DNA from: Owenia fusiformis
Lineage: Eukaryota > Annelida > Polychaeta > Sabellida > Oweniidae
Direction: 5' to 3'
Assembly: GCA_903813345.2 (NCBI GenBank)
Contig: CAIIXF020000006.1
Coordinates: 31,474,024-31,538,023, forward strand
DNA: 64,000 nt
The notes beneath the pieces are model-generated. The model searched no databases. It was not told where the DNA came from and saw nothing but the letters and a program-made list of their open reading frames with translations. Both the position numbers and the translations under genes were made by a program. This document shows positions 1 through 10,300 of the stretch, piece by piece. How positions within the stretch are numbered: position 1 is the stretch's first letter; each line of letters starts with the position of its first letter.

Positions 1-158
1 AATATTGGGCAGTACACATAGACATAGAAATTAGTTACTTTGAAACAAACTCCTCATACTAAACCACCTGAACACAAGGGTATATAGTGTAATAAAATTT
101 AGTGACTAGTATAATGGAATGAAGAACCTGAAGCTTCAATATATTTGCAAGAACCTAC

Positions 159-1322
159 CTTTGAGCCTCCAGCAAGGGATACATGTCTGGTTTTACACAC
201 AAAGATGCCACCATTCTCTGTCATTAGCCGAGAGTGGAGGAAGGCAAAGTGTCTGTATAAATGTTTAATCTCTCCTTGACGACCCTACAATGTTAACAGT
301 AAGAGGTGAAATAATCAGTTAGTTAACTGGCATATTCAAATCTTTTATTCCTATATGTGTAATGTTAAAAATAATTCGATTCATCTGATTCAACATTTTG
401 TCATGTTATCTGACTGATTTGGAAACATTATATACACTACTGATTCATTTATAATCAACAACGTGGTATTTAGAAGACAAACAAGCTGATTTCTCCAAAA
501 CAAGGGAAAAGTAAGAGCTGGACCAAATTAAATATGAAAGGCAGTTGTTTATTATTTGAAGTGTTGATAGATAGCAGAACTGAGACAGATGTGAGCTAAA
601 AATCCATACTGATACGAAATATTTGTAGATTCAGTTGCATTGTAATCAACATGTTTGAAAAGCTCAGCTGGCCTAATTTACAGAAGGAATTGCTTGGCTG
701 CAGATCATCTTGGACAAACAATATGTTACACCATGAAAAATACTGTACATATATAGAGGATATCCTATGATTTATGAGTGATATGATTTTTATCCATGAA
801 TGGATATGATATCTGCACGCGTGAGCGTAGCGAGAGAGTGCGGATATCAACATCCATGAGTGGATTAAAATCATATCACGAGTAAATTATAGGATGTTCT
901 TTTTATTCCATAGTAAAGTCATCATCAGAATCGTCGGGAATTAAGTGATTTAAATCGAATTTTCCAAACGATCCGGCGATATTGACACTAAGCCTCGTTT
1001 TGAGTCTGAAGTAGCAAAAATCCATAATTCATAGCATACGGCGCCGTATGTCATGGCTAAAACACCGTATGCTATGGTTAAGTGAAAATTTGTCAAAAAT
1101 ATCATATTTTACCACTGATTACAAAAATACCGTTTTTATTTTGAAATGTTATCCTATGAATATCATGCTAACTATGGAATAATAACTTCTACATACCGAA
1201 TGTGGCCCATCTACAACTTTGACAATATCCTTCACTTGTATGTTATTACTTTCAGTATCCAAGGCAACTGCACTTCTGTTTTCTTTCTTTTTAGTAACAG
1301 CTTGATGCTTTACATGTATAAC
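159..1322 (-). CDS. SUPT5H: SPT5 KOW4 exons
   Basis: Exon 1197-1322 encodes [18 protein letters not shown] through [10 protein letters not shown]. Exon 159-284 continues with [19 protein letters not shown] and FVCKTRH. Together they form KOW4, which lies near the RNA exit channel in DSIF structures. The donor at 158-153 (GTAGGT) points to further exons off the left edge. Confidence 0.95.
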
Positions 1323-4300
1323 CTTAAAATACAAAAGAACATTTTTTATCATTGGCACGCTAAAATAAACTCACAGTAAACTGACTAAAATAATATGAGG
1401 CTAAAATGCAAACCATAACAATTGAATGCCTTGAATTTCTGCTTTGTTGGTATTTAACTAAACAGACATTTATCCAGAACACATCAGTGATGCTTACAGT
1501 AGGATTGCATACGTTAATTAATCTTGTATTCTTACTTTGTTGTGCATGCTGAGCACTTGGAAATGTTCTTTCTCCAAACGAACAATCACACCAACTGTCT
1601 GTGCACTGAAATAAAATGTTATAAGAATTATTATGATAAATACAGGTCGTTCAATAAGTTCTCATAATTTTGCTCTCATTTTAAGAGTTTTTTATATTTT
1701 TCCATGAAAATTTCACAGACGATGCAGAATGTATCTGTGTAACAACCCTGCAAAAATTAAGTTTTAATTCTAATGGTCGTGAAAATGGCGGTTGTTATAG
1801 TAACATGAAAAATGGGTAGGCGGGGCAGATTATTTGACGTCATAGTGGCATATAATTCAGTTCAACATTGTGGAGAGTAACAAGTGTTTTAATGTCATGT
1901 AGTCCCATTTATCCCATGAAATAGTATGGGGTAAATGTTTCTATTCCTACTTTAAATGCTCAAAATAATGTCCATTGGATGCGACACACTTTCGATGACG
2001 TTCTACCCAATCCTGGAAGATTTTATGGAATCCATCAGGAAATCTAGCTCTGAGAGCATTTTGGACTGCATTCTGCAAATCTTCTGTCGATGCAAATCGA
2101 AAACCTCTCAGCTCATCTTTCATTCGGCCAAACACGCCAAAGTCGCATGGGGCTTCATCAGGTGAATATGGTGCCTGTGGGAGAACTTCCATTCCGAGTT
2201 CTCCTATGGTGTTCAGTACAAGTTCTGCCCGGTGACACGGGGCATTATCCTGATGAAATATTCTTGTCGCCAACTCTAGGAGGGGGCGTTTCTTTGAGAA
2301 GGCCCGTTTGAGATGCCTCTTGAGAACCTGAAATAGTCAGTAGGATAGGATACTAATGCCTTTAACATTTGTACTTAACCATTTTTATAGTTCAAATCTG
2401 ATTTTAAATTTGATTTGATTTAATGTTTTTACTCTTATATTGATTAATTTATTAATAATGAATAAGCTTACCATTGCATAATAGTCCTTGTTTATTCTCT
2501 GACCATCAGGAATTGCATGCGTAAGCAGCACCCCAGAGCTATCCAAAAACACAATGAACATCACCTTGCCGTCATTTTTGGTCAGTTTTGCCAGGGTTGA
2601 AATGGGAGTAGGTGAGTTCTTAGTTCTCCAACCACTTGATGCTCTCTTCCCAAGGGGCTCATAATAGCTGACGTACACCTCGTCGCATGTGATAATTCGT
2701 TGAAGAAAACTATCCCCTTCATCTTGGTATCGTCTTAGAAATTCTTGGGAAACCTCAACTCTGCGGGCTCTCTGGTCACTAGTTAACTCCTTTGGCACCC
2801 ATTTAGCACACATGAGGTTCATTTTAAGCTTCTCTTTCAGAATGAAGTGTGTTCTACCTATACTAATGTTCACATTCTCACTAAGTTCCCGTACAGAGAT
2901 GCGGCGATCATCATCTAGAACTGTCTTAACTCTTTCAACAGCCTTTGGGTTGGTGACTTTTACCGGTCTGCCAGTCCGTTTTTCATCCATCACAGATTTT
3001 CTTCCCTCTGAACCAAACCTTTGATACCATTGGTATATGGTAGGTGTGCTCATTAACTCCTTTCCATAAATATCTTGAACTGCTTTTATTGTTTCTCCTC
3101 TTGATTTCTTGGATAACACACAAAATCTTATCACACTACGGATTTGAATTTGAATTTCATCTTGACTTTTCACAAGACCACAGTCAGCTGCCATCTTGGG
3201 TCTCTCTATTGAAACCTTTTCTGTGATGTCATACCTTTTTATGTGATGTCACAGTAATAACTATACTCAGAAAAGTTGCATCTTTCACACTGATGTCAAA
3301 ACCTGTTTCTATGGTTGCAAATCTTTCAGATAAAACATATGACATTTCAAGATGAAATCTAACTACATCCATGGATTTTACGATCAAATAAAGTTGCCCC
3401 GCCTACCGATTTTTGACGTTACTATAGCAACCGCCATTTCCACAACCATTAGAATTAATACATAATCTTTGCAGAGTTGTTACACAGATACATTCTGCAT
3501 CGTCTGTGAAATTTTCATGGAAAAATATAAAAAACTCTTAAAATGAGAGCAAAATTATGAGAACTTATTGAACGACCTGGTATGTGGGAAACAATGACTT
3601 GTAGGAGCATCAACTTAATACGGTACATTCATTTCTAGATTTTGCAGTAGAATCCTTTTTAAAATGTTTTCAATAGTCTTATTGGCATTTTCTGCATCAC
3701 TTATGTGATATTATGTTTGGGAAGGTAGAGGAAATGTATGTTGTTAACCCCCCTATCACACCAAACTCGTTCTTACCCGTTCTTGCCAGTCCTACGAAAA
3801 CGTCGTAAAACGGGCTCAATCTGGCTGTGGTTGGGAAATATGTCTGAAATAATTAGCTTCTTCGTTCTTAAACAGTCTTCAATACGTCCTTCTCGTTCGC
3901 TGTTCGTTCAGGTCGCACCACGTCGGTGTGCAACGTAGTAGAACGCGTCCCTTAGTCTAGACGGTCAACATGACCTGATTACAGAACGTTATGGTCGCCA
4001 TCGAATTTTGAATCGATTCAAAATTCTAAAATCACATTCCCGTCTGAGAACGATCATAAAGTTCGTAAATAGACCTTAGAAAGTTGCAGCTACGTTCATT
4101 CCGTTCGCACACAGTTTTGAAGAACGCAGTGGCAACTTGTTTGGTGTGATAGCTATATTTTTGCTAACTCGTTCATAAGCAGTGTTAAATACGTTCTCAA
4201 TCAGTTTAAACCCGTTTGCAATTAGTTCTACCTCGTTCTCAACACGTCCTCAGACAATTCAACTCGTTGTTAAAACGTCCCTAGTAGGATTGAAGTACGA

Positions 4301-7300
4301 CGGTTCCATTCGTAGTACGTCCAGCTCGTCGTTAGTACGTTGTCACTCGTTCTAATTGTAGAAGGTGACGACCACGAGAACATTTTGAGCATTGTCTAAG
4401 TTCTAGAGGACCTACCCGTTCGAGTACGTTCGATGAAGTTTGTTAATAGATCCCAAACGGTTCTTAGTAGGTCCAGTCCGTTCGTACACAGTTGAAGCCC
4501 GTTTTTGAGAACGTAGTGAGAACTAGTTTGGTGTGATAGTAGGGTAATTGAAAATGTTGCTAATAATTTTGTTGCATCTTTCATTGATTCATTGTTCAAT
4601 GATTGCATCAATGAAAGAAGGCCGTATTATAATTAACCCTACTCAGATGCACATGCATGAATGGATGGATTGACCAATAATTTTACAGATGAAATTCAAT
4701 TAACAAGTACAGACTTATTTCTGCAAATATTTGTCATCCTATGATGGTGAAGTTTAGTAAATGTATCCTATCTTGTGGTAAATGCTAATGTTTTACAATA
4801 ACATGAACAAATGATTGATAAAAAACAGGTGAACTTACTCTAATTGCACAAGGTCTCCAAACTGGAACTGTCCCAATGTGTCTACACCAGTGGCCATATC
4901 TGCACACAATTGCAAATCTCTTGGAAGAACCTTCAGCTGTAAACATAACATAAGCATAACTTGTGATATCAAAACTTTGTATTATCACATTATATTAAAA
5001 CTTGCTGTTCTTTAGAGAATACAATTTTAGAGTAAAATATCTGAAATGTTAATGTTCATGTTCAAATGTTTTTGGCAATCATTTATAATCAGATTTATAC
5101 TGGCCTTCAAACAGTATCAACAATTGGAGATGTATTAAAGATGGGCATGAAAAAAAGTCGCATGTCTGTGATTTCAAGATTTATCTTAATTTTTATGGAT
5201 TTCTTTCAATTTGACATATCTTTTTTGGCATTGATAGTAAAAGACACTGTTTTTCATGAACGACCCAAGCTAAACACAGCCCAACACTTTGCAAAGCATG
5301 TCTATGACAGTTCATACCTCGTGCATAGTAAGATCTGAGAATAGTACAACCATACTATCTTCCACCCTGACAATGAGGCCTGTGTCTCCCTCATATCTGC
5401 CAGCTATCACCTTCACATGGTCTCCCATCTTGAAGAACTTCTTCAACTCATGTGCTGGGAACTCTAGTGGATCCTGAAACACAACACTGATATCTATGAT
5501 TGAATTCTAGTTATCCCTTACTGTTGTATCTATTTTCTCTAATTCATTCACCTTTCATCTTCCAATGAAACTAAAAGAGACCCAACAGGAAATATCAAAT
5601 ATGTGTAACATAGATAAAAAAAAGTTCTTACTTTGAGATCTTCGTGTTTTGGCATCATGATGATCTTGTTGCCATCGACAGAAATGACTTTACCCTGGAG
5701 GTTGATCAACTCCCCCTCAGCCACCTCAACATTGTCCCCTGGGATGAAGCTATGGGTCACTTCTCCAGAGCCACCAGACCTTGGGATCACTGACAAGGTT
5801 AAGGAGAATATTCCCTTTGTCTTAAATGTCATGTAACATCATGCATGGGAAATTATGTCTCCAAGGGAATAACTGCAGAATCTTAACTTCTAAACTTTTC
5901 AACAAACATGCAGAAACAATTTGACTTTTTATGCATTATTTCAGAACATTTGTCATTTTCATCAATATAACAAAAGGGTTCAAGACTTCTAGTCGCAACA
6001 GCATTAAAAAAATCTGGTGAAATTTATAATAAGGATACGTTCCATCTCCATGTTGTCTGGCTGATCCTCAAATTTTTCTAGCTCTGATAGTGTTGGTTTA
6101 ACCCCCTCAGCCACCTAAAGCAAGAAAACTACACATTAATATCAGTAACTCATTGAAAAATTATTACTAATACTCCTGAACATTTTCTCTAATTTTGTAG
6201 GAGTCAAATATGTAAAATGTAAGATCAAATAAGTAAATCGTTGAAAACTTACAATGGCAGACATGACAAAATTCTTGTAGAGGAAGCCTTTACGTGAGTA
6301 CTTGTTGCCTTCAAAGATGAGGAAGTCACCATCAGATGACACTTCACCCCCAATGGCTCTGATGGAGTCAACGTCAAACAACTTCTGGGCAGGCCTGCGT
6401 TTTCTCTTACGTTTCTCAGCATCCTAAAATAATTCTTGATTATGATGAAGGGTTCAAAGTAAGCATTGCATGCAAATCATTAAGTCAACAAATATACAGC
6501 AAGCAACTTTTTTCTTATTTGTCATAAAAGATCTTTTTAATTGTTGCCCCCATAACATTCATGATATACAAGCTGCTATTTCATAATTCTCTTTTGCCTT
6601 AATGCATAATGCAGTGATGCGTCCTTCTCTATTTGATACACTGTTTTATTGCACAACAGATTTGCACTTACCCCAGTTCCCCTAAGGGCCCCTCTCATCC
6701 GAGTATAGTCAATTCTGGGAATGGTCTTCAGGAACACAATGTTCTGTACAGGATCCACATAGTCGACCTTGAAAATAAAAAATCATCATTTGTGTAAAGA
6801 TTCAAATTAACATTGAATGGTATGTGAAAAATATATCAAATTGAAATTATTTTGAAAAAGTTTGTTTCAGCTCTGCTTTATTCGAGATATGAATTTTCTC
6901 TTGTCATATTTTATACTGTTAAATCGGAGCCTGAAGTGTTGATCTAACCTGTGCAAGATCATCTTTGTATATGCCCCTCTTGAGCCTAACCCAGGCCTTT
7001 GGCTTTAGGTTCACTGTGTCCTTTACCACTCTCATCACATCTGTCATCTCCTTCACTGGAACCATCTGACAAACAACAACATGATTATAGAATAGATGAG
7101 CTAAACAAATTCACAATTTAATTACTTACTAAATAGTGCAGATTTGGATGACACAAAATGATTAATTTTTTGGGAAACTCATATTTCTCAAATCTTTTTA
7201 AATCAATCATCCATTATAAAGTCATATGAGATATGAAGAGAAATAACACTCTCTAGGTATGTTTTATGCAGTAACACATGTTCCAGTAGTACTATAACTA

Positions 7301-10300
7301 CATACCTGTTGGTTCCATTGGCCTATGCGCAAGTTGCCTATACCATTGATGGCCTGCTTGACGTGAGTCTGTTTGAATGCTTCAATGTAGATATACCCTT
7401 TCAGACCCTCCTTGGCCACCACTGACTTGATGGCTAAAGGCTAGGATTATTAAATAGAGAATCATTTAATACAATCCAAACTTAAGCAATAGCTTCAATT
7501 CAAAGTTAATGAGCCAACCAAAGCTCTTTAGTACTAGTTCTTCATAATAAAGTAACTGCAAGAAATAACTTAAAGAGTATTGTAGTTTTATATAAACCAA
7601 CAACACTTTTTGTGTCAAGTACCTTTCATCACACACTTTATTATATCATTGATATTATATTGGATGCATTTATTATTTCTGGCCTAATATTGATGTATTT
7701 TGAATCCCTCGAGACCCGTGATTGCTGAATAGAATGTTTGATTCATTTTTTGTATTAATATAGTCTTTTACTAATTGTTACCTCATCTGTGAACTGGTAG
7801 GCGACCATCTTCCTCATAAGTGCAATAGCAGTGGCTTTTTCTTCCCCCATACGACACTTCACAACCCACAAGTTAGGGTCCCTAAAGGAATACAAAGTGA
7901 TTAAAAACAATGTCTATTTACTCCTGTCTTTCTTGGTGGCAGTTCATACAATCATCCATGGGAAGATGTATTTCCTTCATATTATGATACAGTTATATCC
8001 ATACAATCATACATGGGAAGATATGTTTCCTTCATATTATGATACAGTTATATCCATGATTAACGTGATGGCCATGTTGAAGTTTTTTGTGACTTTTTAT
8101 TTTTATTTTATAAAGATGCCACAAAAATGATCACTTTACCTTCAAATTCAAACTTTGCTTTATTTACTTGACATTAATTCGAATTTCACTTCAGAAGCTT
8201 AATGACATTCATTTATATATATAAGTATATGTAGACTTGTAAATGTGCTCACTTGACTCCTGGCAATAGACCTTGCTGTGTGATTTCATCTGACATATTC
8301 TCCCCCTCCCCATAGCGGTCAGCAGTAGATGTTTCTGCGTACTTCTTCCTGTAGTATTCCTCTATTTCATCCTCCTTTTGACTGAAAATATCACAATTCC
8401 ATGAAGTAGTGTAATTCATGAACATGTCATGGTACTGTAAACATTGTAAATATTTTCTATAAATTCATTGTGATCTTTTTATCAATTGATATGATCCAAT
8501 CTGATGTTTAATTCATCTATACACTTGTGTGCCAGTTATACAGAAATTATGAAATACACTGTACCTCCACATCTGTTCCAGTCGCCGCTTGCCTTCAATA
8601 TCTCGTGCACTAGGGCCTTCATACGTTGATTTCTTGTCAATAAGGTCCTCAGCTCCCTCTTCCCAATCTCCTTCATCATCTTCATCTCCCTCATCATCAA
8701 CCTCTGCAAATTAAAAATGCTTTATTAATGCGTTGATTTCACCCCTTTTCAGATTTCAATTTTGGATTGTAACTTTTTCATAACGTGACACTTAATCCAT
8801 AATGTGAATACTTTCAGGACTCTGAAACAGTGTTCAAGTTACACAAGTTCTCTGCATAAGATGATCTTAAAAATGCTCAATTTTTCTGTATCTTATATAT
8901 AAGCCCTTGGCCTTAATAGCAAACACCCATGCTGAAGACCAATTTGGAAGAAAATTTCAGTCAAAGAAAATTTGTTTGTTTGATATAAAATGAATTTTGA
9001 AATGTCATTTTCTTGTATTGACTCAAAAACCATAGTAGAAATGTAAATCTGCATTTGCTCAAGTTTTAGTATGACTGTTAACCTACCTGCTTCATCTATA
9101 ATGAATCCACTGACTTTGGCCTTTTTCTTCCTATATCTTTTCTCTTCTTCATCTTCCTCTTCCTCATTCCACTAAAACAAAACATAGCAGTCATATCTAT
9201 TGAACATATCATAACAGCAGTCATATCAAATATGTTAATTTAAATCTGATATAGCAGTCATATCACATGTATTAAACATAACAAGAGTCAGTTTACATAT
9301 CTTGAACTTAGCATAACAGTCAAATTACATACCTCAAAGATAACATATCAGTCATATCACATATCATAAACATAACAGTCACATCACATACTTCAAAATT
9401 AACATAGTCATATCACATATAGTAAACATAACATAGCAGTCACATTACATACTTCAAACATAACATAGTCATCTCACATATCTTGAACATAACATAGTTG
9501 TCATATCACATATCTTAGACATAACATAGCAGTCAAATCACACATCTTATACATATCACACATAGTCATATCACATATCTTGAACATAACATAGTTGTCA
9601 TATCACATATCTTAGACATAACATAGCAGTCAAATCACACATCTTATACATATCACACATAGTCATATCACATATCTTGAACATAACATAGTTGTCATAT
9701 CACATATCTTAGACATAACATAGCAGTCAAATCACACATCTTATACATATCACACATAGTCATATCACATATCATGAACATAACATAGTTGTCATATCAC
9801 ATATCTTATACATATCACAGCAGTCATATCACACATCTTAACCATATCATAGCATTTATATCACAAACATATGAATGTCCTCTTAGTTTTATCACATATC
9901 TTTTAATTTAATAAAACATAGCAGTCGTATCACATATCTCAAGCCCTGTATACATTGGCAGGTGAAATGGTTGATGTGAAAGTGAATGTGAAAAAAGCCC
10001 AGGCAAATTGATTGATATGCTTGAAATGACAACAGAAGCTAAAGCAGCAAAACTGTAATTTCATGTTCCAAGAAGTATCGATTGAAATGATTGAAACGAT
10101 TGAAAAGCCTGGGTGAAATACTTGAAACAAGAAACGTTCATGTTTTTTGATTTGGTCATGTGAGTGAAATGCTTGAAATGGCGAAACAGACGCAAGCAGC
10201 GTAACTTTAACTTCATTTTCGAAGGTATATCAATTGAACTGCTTGAAATGTTCGAAATGATGCAAGCATTGAAACAGAGGAAATGATGCAAGCATTGAAA

